17,394 bases of DNA. It comes from Caulobacter sp. CCH9-E1 (GTDB lineage Bacteria; Pseudomonadota; Alphaproteobacteria; Caulobacterales; Caulobacteraceae). Positions 1 to 6,666 of this stretch are shown piece by piece (position 1 is the stretch's first letter; each line of letters begins with the position of its first letter). A program made the translations under genes and the position numbers. The notes beneath the pieces are model-generated. The model saw only the letters and a program-made list of their open reading frames with translations. It searched no databases and was not told where the DNA came from. Location: assembly GCF_001556515.1 (NCBI RefSeq), contig NZ_LSJA01000074.1, positions 1-17,394 of the forward strand. Reading direction: 5' to 3'.

Positions 1-47
1 CCCCCTCCGTCGGCTTCGCCGACACCTCCCCCGCTGGGGGGAGGATT
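1..47. repeat. Tandem-hairpin intergenic repeat
   Basis: Two adjacent perfect inverted repeats are visible. The first is GTCGGC at 9-14 with GCCGAC at 18-23 around a TTC loop. The second is CCTCCCCC at 25-32 with GGGGGAGG at 37-44 around a 4-base loop. From memory, elements of this shape (a GTCGGCTTCGCCGAC hairpin beside a C-run/G-run hairpin) are scattered between genes in Caulobacterales, so I call it an intergenic repeat. Only one copy lies in this window. It sits about 90 bases past the end of the leftward ABC operon and could help end that transcript. The rest of the gap to 138 shows nothing recognisable. The left boundary may lie outside the window. Confidence 0.6.
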
Positions 48-138
48 GGGTCCGCCCCCCCCCTGAACGGACTATTGGCGCGTCCGCTGCTGAATCGGCA
101 TCGCTTAGCCCAGGCGGGAGCCGCGTGAGCCTTCGCCT

Positions 139-966
139 CTATTCCTTGGTCAGGTCCTGCCGTCGGAACAGCCACACCGCCGCCGCCGTCAGGGCCGCCG
201 TCCAGACGAGCAGGGCCACGAGCGCCGCGCCGGCCGAACCGCTGGCCGCGCCAAGCTGATCGGGCGCCAGCAGCGCGGCGCGCAGCAGGTCGGCGTCGAA
301 GACCGGCATGGAGAGGAGCTTCCAGCTTGGCGGGCCTTGCTCCATCGCCCGCAGGGCGCCGGCCAGGATCGTCTGCACGAAGCGCACGCCCAGGCACGCG
401 ATCACCACGCCCAGGGTCGAACGCGACAGCACGCCGACGCAGGCCGCCAGGGCCGCCAGGGTCATGGCTTCCAGCCAGGTGATCGCCAGCACGCCGACGA
501 TGTCGAACGGATTGCGGTCGAGCAGCGACACCGCCACCGTCTTGCCGTTGATGGCCGAGCCGATCAGCGCCGCGAAGGCCGACAGAACGGCGGACAGCAG
601 CAGGCTCCAGAACACCGCCTCGCCAACGACAGTCAGCTTGGCCAACAGCAGGTTCTGGCGCGTGTTGCGCGGGGTCAGCAGCCGCCAGGTTTCCCAGCGA
701 TAATCGCCGGCCAGCACGGCCGCCGCCCCGATCATCAGGAACAGCGCGCCGAAGGTCGAGGCGCCGTTCGACAGGGTCTTGATCACCTGGTCGATCAGCC
801 CGACAGCCAGGCCCGGCATCGGCTTCTTGATCACGAAGCGCAGGAAGAGGTCGCCGCCCACGCTGAGCAGGAAACCAATCAGCGGCGCGAAGGCGAAGCC
901 CCAGAACAGGGTCGAACGATCGCGCAGCAGGCGGAAGCGTTCGGCGGCGATGGCGTCGGCGAGCAT
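139..966 (-). CDS. ABC-2 type transporter permease
   Basis: A 275-residue integral membrane protein, the likely membrane half of an ABC exporter. Hydrophobic segments fall near residues 19-43, 69-92, 113-136, 155-180, 181-202 and 247-267, giving about six helices. A short charged N-terminus precedes the first helix, as in ABC-2 family permeases of the multidrug/bacitracin-export kind. A cytoplasmic loop after the second helix contains an ETWRLL segment rich in basic and aromatic residues, typical of the coupling region in this group. The ATG overlaps the stop codon of the upstream ATPase gene by one base (TGATG), so the two are translationally coupled and should form one complex. The substrate cannot be read from sequence. 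Confidence is high for the class and low for any cargo. Confidence 0.88.
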   Translation of the reverse strand: MLADAIAAERFRLLRDRSTLFWGFAFAPLIGFLLSVGGDLFLRFVIKKPMPGLAVGLIDQVIKTLSNGASTFGALFLMIGAAAVLAGDYRWETWRLLTPRNTRQNLLLAKLTVVGEAVFWSLLLSAVLSAFAALIGSAINGKTVAVSLLDRNPFDIVGVLAITWLEAMTLAALAACVGVLSRSTLGVVIACLGVRFVQTILAGALRAMEQGPPSWKLLSMPVFDADLLRAALLAPDQLGAASGSAGAALVALLVWTAALTAAAVWLFRRQDLTKE

Positions 967-1883
967 CAGGCGGCTCCTTCCGAGGTGGCGGCCGTGGGCG
1001 TCTGCCCCAGCGATTTCAGATAGACGCCTTCGAGATCGACCTCGCGCCAGCGCGCCTCGACGATCTCGGCGCCGGCCTCGACCAGGGCGCGGATGACGGC
1101 GGGCGCCTCGCCGCGCGGGATGTCGGCCAGCACGGCGTCCGCGCCATCGGCCTCGCCGCGCGCGCCCAGCACCGACAGGGCCGGGGCGAGGGGAGAGGCC
1201 AGGGTCAGGCGCAGGCGGGCCTCGCCGGCGGTCAGTTCGGCGACGCCGCCTTCCGCCACGACCTTGCCGCGCGAGAGGATGGCGACGCGGTCGCAGACGC
1301 GCTTGACCTCGTCCAACTGGTGGCTGGCCAGGATGACCGTGACGCCCTCGCGCTTGGCCAAGTCCACGATCAGGGCGCGGATCTCCTGGATGCCGGCCGG
1401 GTCCATGCCGCTGGTCGGCTCGTCCAGGATCACCAGCTCGGGCTTGGTCAGGAAGGCGGCGGCCAGGCCCAGGCGCTGCTTCATGCCGACCGAGAAGCCG
1501 CTGGTGGCTCGGTCGGCGGCGTGGGTCAGGCTGACCCGCTCCAGCCAGCCCCCGATGTCGGCGTCTTTCTTGCCGCTCTCCAGCGCCAGCATGGTCAGCG
1601 TGTCGCGCGCGGTCAGATAAGGCGGATAGCGCGGGGTCTCGATCATCGCCCCGACCTTGCGCAGGGCGGTGATGTCGCCGGGGGCGGCCCCAAAAAGGCG
1701 GGCCGAGCCGCTGGTGGGCCGCACCAGACCCAGGGCGATCCGGAACAGCGTGCTCTTGCCCGCGCCATTGGGGCCCAGGACCCCGAATACGCCGCCGGCG
1801 GGTATGGCGATGGAGAACTCGTCGAGGGCGCGCACCGCCCCGTAGGTCTTGGTGAGGCGGTCGGCCTCGAGGGCGATCGACAT
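966..1883 (-). CDS. ABC transporter ATP-binding protein
   Basis: A 305-residue ATPase that powers the adjacent permease. The Walker A motif GPNGAGKS is at residues 37-44, the signature region FSVGMKQRL at 130-138, Walker B LVILDEP at 150-156 and the switch histidine in ASHQL at 188. The signature departs from LSGGQ in the way seen in BcrA/CcmA-like exporter ATPases. About 90 C-terminal residues past the nucleotide-binding domain form an extra domain, also common in that group. I chose the ATG at 1883 because the family begins about ten residues before TKTYG; the frame stays open to a TTG at 1955, which would add 24 residues with no family character. The ribosome-binding site is weak. It is divergent from the phosphodiesterase gene and coupled to the permease. 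Confidence 0.92.
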   Translation of the reverse strand: MSIALEADRLTKTYGAVRALDEFSIAIPAGGVFGVLGPNGAGKSTLFRIALGLVRPTSGSARLFGAAPGDITALRKVGAMIETPRYPPYLTARDTLTMLALESGKKDADIGGWLERVSLTHAADRATSGFSVGMKQRLGLAAAFLTKPELVILDEPTSGMDPAGIQEIRALIVDLAKREGVTVILASHQLDEVKRVCDRVAILSRGKVVAEGGVAELTAGEARLRLTLASPLAPALSVLGARGEADGADAVLADIPRGEAPAVIRALVEAGAEIVEARWREVDLEGVYLKSLGQTPTAATSEGAA

Positions 1884-2055
1884 ACGACGAATCCCGGACG
1901 CCGAACGACTCGGCTCGACGGGAGGGACTATGGCCAGCTGACGGGGCGCCGCCAAGTTAAGTCGCCGTCACGCCTTTCCGAACGTCGATCGTCATACGGC
2001 TGCAATATCCATGTCCGAACAGGCCCGAAACGGCCGTTTCAAGTCGAGCTCCCCC

Positions 2056-3282
2056 ATGACCCTTCGCCGCCTGTTGTCGCTGCTTTTCTTCGCCGGCCTG
2101 ATGCTGGCCGGATCGGCCCAGGCGCGGGAAAAGGCGCCGCATTTGACGATCCTGGTCTCGATCGACGGCTTCCGGGCGGACTATCTGGATCGTGGCGACA
2201 CCCCAGTCATGAAGGCCTTGGCCGAGGGCGGGGCTCGGGCGGCGATGCGGCCGTCGTTCCCGTCGGTGACCTTTCCCAACCACTACACCCTGATCACCGG
2301 CAAGCGGCCCGACCGCAACGGCATCGTCGGAAACACCATGCTGGACCCAAGCGTCTCGGCCGAGAAGTTCACCATGCGCAGTCTCGAGCCTGGTTGGTGG
2401 AGCCAGGCCAAGCCGTTCTGGGTCACCGCGCAGCGGCAGGGCAAGCGCGCCGCGGCGATGTTCTGGCCCGGTTCGGAGGTCGAAATCGATGGGGTTCGGC
2501 CTTCGCGCTGGGTGAAGTTCGACGCGACCATGTCCGGCGAAGCGCGGGTCGATCAGGTGCTGGCTTGGCTGGATAGCGCCGACGGCCCGCCGATCGCCTT
2601 CTCGACCCTCTATTTCGACATCGTCGACACCCAGGGGCACCACTACGGCCCGGAGTCGGCCGAAGTCCGCGCCGCCGCTGCTTCGGTTGACGCCGCGCTG
2701 GGGCGGCTTGTCGAGGGGTTGAAGGCGCGGGGGCGTTTCGAGACCACCGACATCGTCATCGTCGCCGACCATGGCATGGCGCCGCTGCCCGCCGCCAATC
2801 GCGTGGTGCTGGACGACATCGTCGATCTGGAAAAGGTCCAACTGGTCGCCGCCGGCGCGGTCACCATGTTCTCGCCCAAGCCAGGCGAACGAAAGACGGT
2901 CGAGAAGGCGTTCCTGTCCAAGCCGCTTCCGCACATGACCTGCTGGAAGAAGGGCAATATCCCGGCCCGCTTTCACTACGGCCGCAATCCGCGCGTGCCC
3001 GCCATCGTCTGCCTGTCCGAGACGGGATGGTACACCACGACGCTGGCCGCCAAGGCCAAGCCAAGCCAATGGGACGGCAAGGATGGCGGCGCCCACGGAT
3101 TCGACCCCTATGATCCGCTCATGCGCGCGGTCTTCATCGCCCGCGGTCCGTCGTTCAAGGCCGGCGTGGCGCTGCCGGTGTTCGACAATGTCGATGTCTA
3201 TCCATTGCTGGCCAAGATCACCGGCGTGAAACCCGAGGCGAGCGACGGATCGCTGAAGATCGTCGAACGCGCCCTGAAATAG
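2056..3282 (+). CDS. Secreted nucleotide pyrophosphatase/phosphodiesterase (NPP family)
   Basis: A 408-residue member of the alkaline-phosphatase superfamily, NPP branch, which hydrolyses phosphodiester or pyrophosphate bonds of nucleotides using two zinc ions. The metal and catalytic set is complete: Asp37 in SIDGFRADY, the nucleophile Thr72 in SVTFPNHYTL, Asp191 and His195 in VDTQGHHYGP, Asp238-His239 in VADHGM, and His347 in GGAHGFDP. Residues 1-23 form a signal peptide (basic start, leucine-rich core, AQA cleavage site), so it acts in the periplasm or outside the cell. The ATG at 2056 starts directly on the signal peptide; an in-frame ATG at 2011 would add 15 polar residues. Neither has a strong ribosome-binding site. 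It appears to be a single-gene unit with a 172-base gap to the divergent ABC operon. The physiological substrate is unknown. Confidence 0.9.
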   Translation: MTLRRLLSLLFFAGLMLAGSAQAREKAPHLTILVSIDGFRADYLDRGDTPVMKALAEGGARAAMRPSFPSVTFPNHYTLITGKRPDRNGIVGNTMLDPSVSAEKFTMRSLEPGWWSQAKPFWVTAQRQGKRAAAMFWPGSEVEIDGVRPSRWVKFDATMSGEARVDQVLAWLDSADGPPIAFSTLYFDIVDTQGHHYGPESAEVRAAAASVDAALGRLVEGLKARGRFETTDIVIVADHGMAPLPAANRVVLDDIVDLEKVQLVAAGAVTMFSPKPGERKTVEKAFLSKPLPHMTCWKKGNIPARFHYGRNPRVPAIVCLSETGWYTTTLAAKAKPSQWDGKDGGAHGFDPYDPLMRAVFIARGPSFKAGVALPVFDNVDVYPLLAKITGVKPEASDGSLKIVERALK

Positions 3283-3402
3283 CGGCGAGGGCGCGCTCGC
3301 GCCAGGCGCGATAGTGGTCAATAAATGCAACCAAGGCTAGCATTTGGCGAGGCCAGGGTGTATCAATTCGGCCTAGGCGCCACTGACCGTCGGCGACGCC
3401 CG

Positions 3403-3423
3403 CGCTCCTCGTTCCGAGGAGCG
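3403..3423 (+). promoter_or_regulatory. Hairpin in the leader of the orphan gene at 3449
   Basis: A perfect 9-base inverted repeat, CGCTCCTCG at 3403-3411 and CGAGGAGCG at 3415-3423, with a TTC loop. It ends 13 bases before the ribosome-binding site (AGGGAG, 3437-3442) of the gene at 3449. Its right arm holds a GAGGAG that resembles a ribosome-binding site, but it is paired and too far from the ATG. It could be a leader stability element or the end of the upstream transcript; it has no T-run. The function is unproven. Confidence 0.4.
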
Positions 3424-3448
3424 GTTCAACCAGATTAGGGAGAACGTC

Positions 3449-3823
3449 ATGGGTTTCTATGGTCCCGAACCTTTCGACACCGCTGAAGCCACCTACGTGT
3501 GGACCGGCCTGCGGACGCCGGGGTTCTTTTCCGTCACCGTGAAGGGCAATGCGCCGAACTTCACCACGGGCATCAAGCTGGTGCGTGATGCGCACTTCGT
3601 CGGTGGTCTGGCGATCGACGTGATGGGCTGGACGGGCCCGCTGGGGAAGGGAACGACTTCGTATACCGTCCACGGCACGTTCAACGGCATGTACCTGCCG
3701 AAGATCCTGATCGTCGGCTCGAACCAGCGGCTTCTGATCGACGTGAAGGAGATCCCGTTCACCAGCGAGGACGACTACGTCAAACAGCTGAGCGCGCAGG
3801 CGAAGACGCTCGAGCCGGCCTGA
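3449..3823 (+). CDS. Hypothetical protein of 124 residues, family not recognised
   Basis: I do not recognise this protein. It is real by several signs: a strong ribosome-binding site (AGGGAG at 3437-3442, six bases before the ATG), a following terminator-like hairpin, and balanced composition with no long antisense rival. It lacks a signal peptide, membrane segments and cysteines. The sequence alternates short hydrophobic and polar stretches with many Gly, Thr and Val residues, such as residues 24-33 (PGFFSVTVKG) and about 85-100 (KILIVGSNQRLLIDVK). This suggests a small, mainly beta-stranded cytoplasmic protein. A short charged helix may close the C-terminus from about residue 105. It stands alone between the phosphodiesterase and the VOC operon, with its own leader hairpin and terminator, so it is probably monocistronic and well expressed. 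No function is proposed. Confidence 0.8.
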   Translation: MGFYGPEPFDTAEATYVWTGLRTPGFFSVTVKGNAPNFTTGIKLVRDAHFVGGLAIDVMGWTGPLGKGTTSYTVHGTFNGMYLPKILIVGSNQRLLIDVKEIPFTSEDDYVKQLSAQAKTLEPA

Positions 3824-3838
3824 TCAACTCCGCGATGG

Positions 3839-3869
3839 CGCGCGTCCGGCCCTTTCCGGGCGCGCGTTT
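3839..3869 (+). terminator. Intrinsic terminator-like hairpin after the 124-residue gene
   Basis: An 11-pair stem (left arm 3839-3849, right arm 3856-3866, one G-T pair) encloses a CCCTTT loop and is followed by TTT. It lies 16 bases past the stop codon. The T-tract is short, which is usual in high-GC genomes. It separates the orphan gene from the next operon. Confidence 0.65.
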
Positions 3870-3879
3870 CATCAAGCTC

Positions 3880-3910
3880 TTGTCGAATTAGTTTTCATAT
3901 GCGTTAAATA
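3880..3910 (+). promoter_or_regulatory. Probable promoter/operator of the VOC-ArsR-MFS operon
   Basis: This is the most AT-rich stretch between the terminator and the operon. A TTGTCG at 3880-3885 is followed after 17 bases by GTTAAA at 3903-3908, a plausible -35/-10 pair. The segment around CATATGCGTTAAATAT has short ATAT arms at both ends and is a candidate operator for the ArsR-type repressor encoded in the same operon. Promoter and operator are both inferred from position and composition. Confidence 0.35.
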
Positions 3911-3912
3911 TT

Positions 3913-3931
3913 GCTCCTTATGGCAAGGAGC
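3913..3931 (+). promoter_or_regulatory. Hairpin covering the ribosome-binding site of the VOC gene
   Basis: GCTCCTT at 3913-3919 pairs perfectly with AAGGAGC at 3925-3931 around the 5-base loop ATGGC. The right arm is the ribosome-binding site AAGGAG (3925-3930), seven bases before the ATG at 3938. Folded, the hairpin would hide that site from the ribosome, so it may set or control translation of the first gene and, through the start/stop overlaps, of the operon. The pairing is seen directly; a regulatory role is inference. Confidence 0.5.
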
Positions 3932-3937
3932 GGCGTC

Positions 3938-4390
3938 ATGGCTCGTCCCGGTCTCATCTCGGCTGTCATCTATGACGATCCCAAGGCCGCGGTCGCGTGG
4001 CTGGAGAGGGCGTTCGGGTTCGAGGTCACCCTGTTGGTCGAGGACGACCAGGGCTGGCTGGCCCACTGCGAAATGGCCCACGGCGAGTCCACGATCATGA
4101 TCGGTTCGCCCTGGTGCGAACGGATCGTCAGTCCCGGCATGGTCGGCGGGAAGACGACCCAGACCGTGCATATTCAGCTCGACGGCGATGTCGACGCCCA
4201 CTGCGCGCGGGCGCGAGCGGCCGGGGCGGAGATCTTCGCGGAACCCGAGAACCAGTTCTATGGCGACCGCACCTACCGCTGCCATGATCTCGAGGGTCAT
4301 ATCTGGACCGTCGCCGCGCCCATCGAGGCGGTGTCGATCGCCGAGATGGAGGCCCGCAGCGGCCACAAGATCACCGCGCCATCGGCATGA
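3938..4390 (+). CDS. VOC (glyoxalase/bleomycin-resistance-like) family protein
   Basis: A 150-residue protein of the vicinal oxygen chelate superfamily, PhnB-like branch. The layout is typical: an N-terminal beta-alpha unit (ISAVIYDDPKAAVAWLERAFGF), a strand pair with LAHCEM and IMIG, a second half with the HIQL strand and the helix VDAHCARARAAGAEI, and the closing hallmark YGDRTYRCHDLEGHIW near residues 109-124. Members bind small ligands or metals and include lyases, dioxygenases and drug-binding proteins; the substrate here cannot be told. The ATG at 3938 has a good ribosome-binding site; an upstream in-frame TTG at 3911 lies inside the hairpin and is less likely. It is the first gene of a five-frame operon, and its TGA overlaps the next ATG (ATGA). 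Confidence 0.87.
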   Translation: MARPGLISAVIYDDPKAAVAWLERAFGFEVTLLVEDDQGWLAHCEMAHGESTIMIGSPWCERIVSPGMVGGKTTQTVHIQLDGDVDAHCARARAAGAEIFAEPENQFYGDRTYRCHDLEGHIWTVAAPIEAVSIAEMEARSGHKITAPSA

Positions 4391-4506
4391 TCGCCCCCGA
4401 CGAACTCCGCCGGCTCGCGCTGGCGACGCCCCGGGCGGTCGAGAGCGCGCCGCTGGACGCCTGGCGCGATGTCGCCCCGAAGGAACTTCTGGAGCCGCGC
4501 GCGTGA
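4387..4506 (+). pseudogene. Mini-gene, apparent internally deleted MmcQ/YjbR-like gene
   Basis: An open frame of 39 codons (MIAPDELRRLALATPRAVES..., ending in WRDVAPKELLEPRA). Its ATG overlaps the VOC stop (ATGA) and its TGA overlaps the GTG of the ArsR gene (GTGA). The first 20 residues match, from memory, the start of MmcQ/YjbR (DUF419) proteins, which often begin M-x-P-D-E-L-R-x-L-A-L-A-L-P. The last 16 match the usual end of that family, a helix like L-x-D-A-W-R-x-x-A-P-K-x-L-L. The roughly 75 central residues of the family are absent. The simplest reading is an in-frame internal deletion that kept both coupled junctions. MmcQ/YjbR genes are often found beside AHSA1, VOC and ArsR genes, which supports the reading. 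The remnant cannot hold the family fold. It may only carry ribosomes to the ArsR start, or make a small peptide. Confidence 0.6.
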
Positions 4507-4832
4507 GCGAGGCGCTGGACCGGACGCTGGCGGCCTTGGCCGATCCGCATCGGCGGCGGGCGGTGGATCTTCTGCGCGAGAGGCCGCGTCGAGCCGGCGA
4601 GCTTGCTGAAACCCTCGGCCTTTCGCCGCCGGCCATGAGCCGCCATCTGCGCGCGCTGCGCCAATCGGGGCTCGTCGAGGAAAGCCACCCCGAGTTCGAC
4701 GCCCGGGTGAGGGTGTATCGCTTGCGGCCCGAGCCGATGGCGCAGCTCAAGGCTTGGCTGGACGCCGCCGAGGATCACTGGGCCGACCAACTCTCGGCGC
4801 TGAAGGCGCACGTCGAGGCCAAGGCGCGGTGA
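4503..4832 (+). CDS. ArsR-type winged-helix transcriptional regulator
   Basis: A 109-residue DNA-binding protein of the ArsR/SmtB fold. The N-terminal ALADPHRRRAVDLL helix, the helix-turn-helix with LAETLGLSPPAMSRHLRALR near residues 36-55 and the wing around VRVYRL are all typical. No cysteine pair for metal sensing is present, which fits the metal-independent subgroup that sits beside AHSA1/SRPBCC genes. The start is taken as the GTG at 4503 with GGAG at 4491-4494 eight bases upstream; it overlaps the stop of the mini-gene. Its TGA overlaps the GTG of the next gene. It is the likely autoregulator of this operon, acting on the AT-rich region near 3880-3910. The inducing signal is unknown. 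Confidence 0.88.
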   Translation: MSEALDRTLAALADPHRRRAVDLLRERPRRAGELAETLGLSPPAMSRHLRALRQSGLVEESHPEFDARVRVYRLRPEPMAQLKAWLDAAEDHWADQLSALKAHVEAKAR

Positions 4833-5323
4833 GCTCCAAGATCCTGGTCGCCCTGCGGATCCAGGCCTCGCCCGAGGCGGTGTTCGACGCCTTCGTCGAC
4901 GACATCGCGCTGTGGTGGCGGCCTAATCCGCTGTTCTCGTTCACGCCGCGCTCGCCGGGCGTCATGGCTTTCGAGGGCGATCGCCTGGTCGAGCGACTGG
5001 CCTCTGGCAAGGTCTTCGACGTGGGGGAGGTGCGGGTCTGGGAGCGCGGCGCGCGCCTTGTCTTCGGCTGGCGTCAGGCCAGCTTCGCGCCCGGCGTGGA
5101 GACCGAGGTCGAGGTGCGCTTCGAGGGCGTCGAAGGGGCGACCCGCGTTACGGTCGAGCATCGCGGCTGGGACGCCGTCCCCGCCGACAGCGTCGCGCGT
5201 CACGGCTTTCCCAATGCGGTGTTCCTGCACAGGCATGGCGAATGGTGGCGGACGCTGCTGGCGGGCCTTGCGACACGGGCGAACAGCCGCCAACTAGGGG
5301 CGGCGGGGAAGGGCGAGGCATGA
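4829..5323 (+). CDS. SRPBCC/AHSA1-domain protein
   Basis: A 164-residue START-like helix-grip protein of the AHSA1 (activator of Hsp90 ATPase homologue) type. The opening strand and helix ASPEAVFDAFVDDIALWWRP (residues 13-32), the middle VWERGARLVFGWR (70-82) and the paired strands TEVEVRF and TRVTVEHRGW (92-114) are family features. Such proteins enclose a hydrophobic cavity and are often made together with an ArsR-type repressor; the ligand is not predictable. The GTG at 4829 overlaps the ArsR stop (GTGA). The frame is open further upstream, but that part lies inside the ArsR gene and reads as arginine/glycine-rich shadow sequence. The stop overlaps the MFS start. In context it may bind or modify the compound that the operon senses and exports. 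Confidence 0.85.
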   Translation: MSSKILVALRIQASPEAVFDAFVDDIALWWRPNPLFSFTPRSPGVMAFEGDRLVERLASGKVFDVGEVRVWERGARLVFGWRQASFAPGVETEVEVRFEGVEGATRVTVEHRGWDAVPADSVARHGFPNAVFLHRHGEWWRTLLAGLATRANSRQLGAAGKGEA

Positions 5324-6573
5324 CCAATACGCAGATCACGGGCGGCAAACGCCAGGCGGCGCTGGGCTTCATCTTCATCACCGCGATCCTAGACGTCCTG
5401 TCCCTGGGGGTGATGATCCCCGTCCTGCCCAACCTGGTGAAGGCGTTCGGCGGCGGGGACACGGCGACGGCCGCCGACTGGAATGTGCTGTTCGCCACCA
5501 CCTGGGGCGTGATGCAGTTCATCTGCTCGCCGATCCTGGGTCTGATGTCGGACCGTTTCGGCCGTCGCCCGGTGATCCTGACCTCGATCTTCGGTCTTGG
5601 CGTCGACTTCCTGTTCATGGCCTTTGCGCCGAACCTTTGGTGGCTGTTCGTCGGCCGGGTCTTCAATGGCATGACGGCCGCCAGCTTCTCGACCGCCGGC
5701 GCTTACGTCGCCGACGTCACCACGCCCGAGAACCGCGCCAAGGGCTTTGGCCTGATGGGGGCGGCGTTCGGGATCGGCTTCACCTTCGGTCCGGCCCTGG
5801 GCGGCTGGCTGTGGAATGTCGACCATCGCGCGCCGTTCCTGGTCTGCGCGGCCCTGGCGCTGTGCAACTGGCTCTACGGCTTCTTCGTGCTGCCGGAATC
5901 GCTGCCGCCCGAGCGCCGCCAGCCGCGCTTCGACTGGAAGAAGGCCAACCCGCTGGGGTCGCTGCAGCTGCTGCGCCGGCATCCGGGTTTGTTGGGACTG
6001 GCCGGCGTCGGGTTCCTGTTCCAGCTGGCCCACAACGTCCTGCCCAGCGTCTTCGTGCTGTACATGGGCTTCCGCTACAACTGGGGTCCCGACACGGTTG
6101 GCCTGACGCTGATGGCCAGCGGGATCTCCGGCGTCATCATCCAGGGGCTGGTCGTGGGGCCGGCGGTCCGCAAGCTTGGCGAGCGGGGCGCGCTGATGGT
6201 CGGTCTGTTCTCGGGCTTCGCCGGCTTCACGATCTACGCCCTGGCGCCGACGGGGTTGCTCTATCTGTGCGGGCTGCCGATCTTCGCGTTTTCGGGCCTG
6301 ATCCAGCCCGGGCTGCAGGGTCTGATGACCCGCCGCGTCGCGCCGAACGAGCAGGGCCAATTGCAGGGTGCGAACGCGGCCCTGATGGGGATCGCCTCGA
6401 TGATCGGCCCGTCGCTGTTCCTGCTGCCGTTCGCCTTCGCCGTCCGCCATGACGCGACCTTGCATCTGCCGGGCTTGCCGGTGCTGATCGCCGCGTGCCT
6501 GATGCTGCTGGCGACGCTCCTGGCCTGGGCCAAGGCCCGGCCCGCGCCGGCCCTGGAACCCCAAGTCGCCTGA
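5320..6573 (+). CDS. TetA-like MFS transporter (DHA1 family)
   Basis: A 417-residue major facilitator of the 12-helix, proton-coupled drug-efflux type, closest in pattern to class TetA (TCR) exporters. Motif A, GLMSDRFGRR, lies at residues 74-83 between helices 2 and 3. Residues 112-162 follow the TetA pattern GRVFNGMTAAS, AGAYVADVTTPENRA and FGIGFTFGPALGG, the motif C region of antiporters. A cytoplasmic loop of about 25 charged residues follows helix 6 (PPERRQPRFDWKKANP). The ATG at 5320 overlaps the upstream stop (ATGA) and has a purine-rich site (GGGGAAGG) just before it. It is the last gene of the operon and the likely efflux outlet for the compound the ArsR protein responds to. True tetracycline transport is not established; many chromosomal relatives have other substrates. 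Confidence 0.9.
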   Translation: MTNTQITGGKRQAALGFIFITAILDVLSLGVMIPVLPNLVKAFGGGDTATAADWNVLFATTWGVMQFICSPILGLMSDRFGRRPVILTSIFGLGVDFLFMAFAPNLWWLFVGRVFNGMTAASFSTAGAYVADVTTPENRAKGFGLMGAAFGIGFTFGPALGGWLWNVDHRAPFLVCAALALCNWLYGFFVLPESLPPERRQPRFDWKKANPLGSLQLLRRHPGLLGLAGVGFLFQLAHNVLPSVFVLYMGFRYNWGPDTVGLTLMASGISGVIIQGLVVGPAVRKLGERGALMVGLFSGFAGFTIYALAPTGLLYLCGLPIFAFSGLIQPGLQGLMTRRVAPNEQGQLQGANAALMGIASMIGPSLFLLPFAFAVRHDATLHLPGLPVLIAACLMLLATLLAWAKARPAPALEPQVA

Positions 6574-6598
6574 AGGTTTAAGCCAACGCCGAAACCTT
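6573..6598. promoter_or_regulatory. Inverted repeat at the MFS stop codon, upstream of htrA
   Basis: AAGGTTT at 6573-6579 and AAACCTT at 6592-6598 are perfect inverted copies with a 12-base loop. The left arm starts on the last base of the MFS stop codon. The right arm runs into TTGACC (6597-6602), a possible -35 element for the protease gene, although a well-spaced -10 is not clear. It could be a weak terminator or a protein-binding site; no T-run follows. Confidence 0.3.
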
Positions 6599-6666
6599 GA
6601 CCTTTCGCCGCCTTAGACTCGCCAGAAACCTCCGGTGAGTACGCGAGGAACCGTAAGGAGCCATCC

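Noticed and set aside
1957..3330. 457-codon minus-strand open frame opposite the phosphodiesterase gene
   Set aside because: Low-complexity Arg/Gly/His-rich translation with no recognisable motif; the plus strand encodes an intact NPP enzyme with all metal ligands.
6555..6578. GGAACC with downstream GGTT as a possible extracytoplasmic-sigma promoter for the protease gene
   Set aside because: The spacing is too short and the -10 core does not match well; it also lies inside the end of the MFS gene.
6597..6618. TTGACC and TTAGAC as a housekeeping promoter for the protease gene
   Set aside because: Only ten bases separate the hexamers, too few for a normal sigma-70 type promoter.
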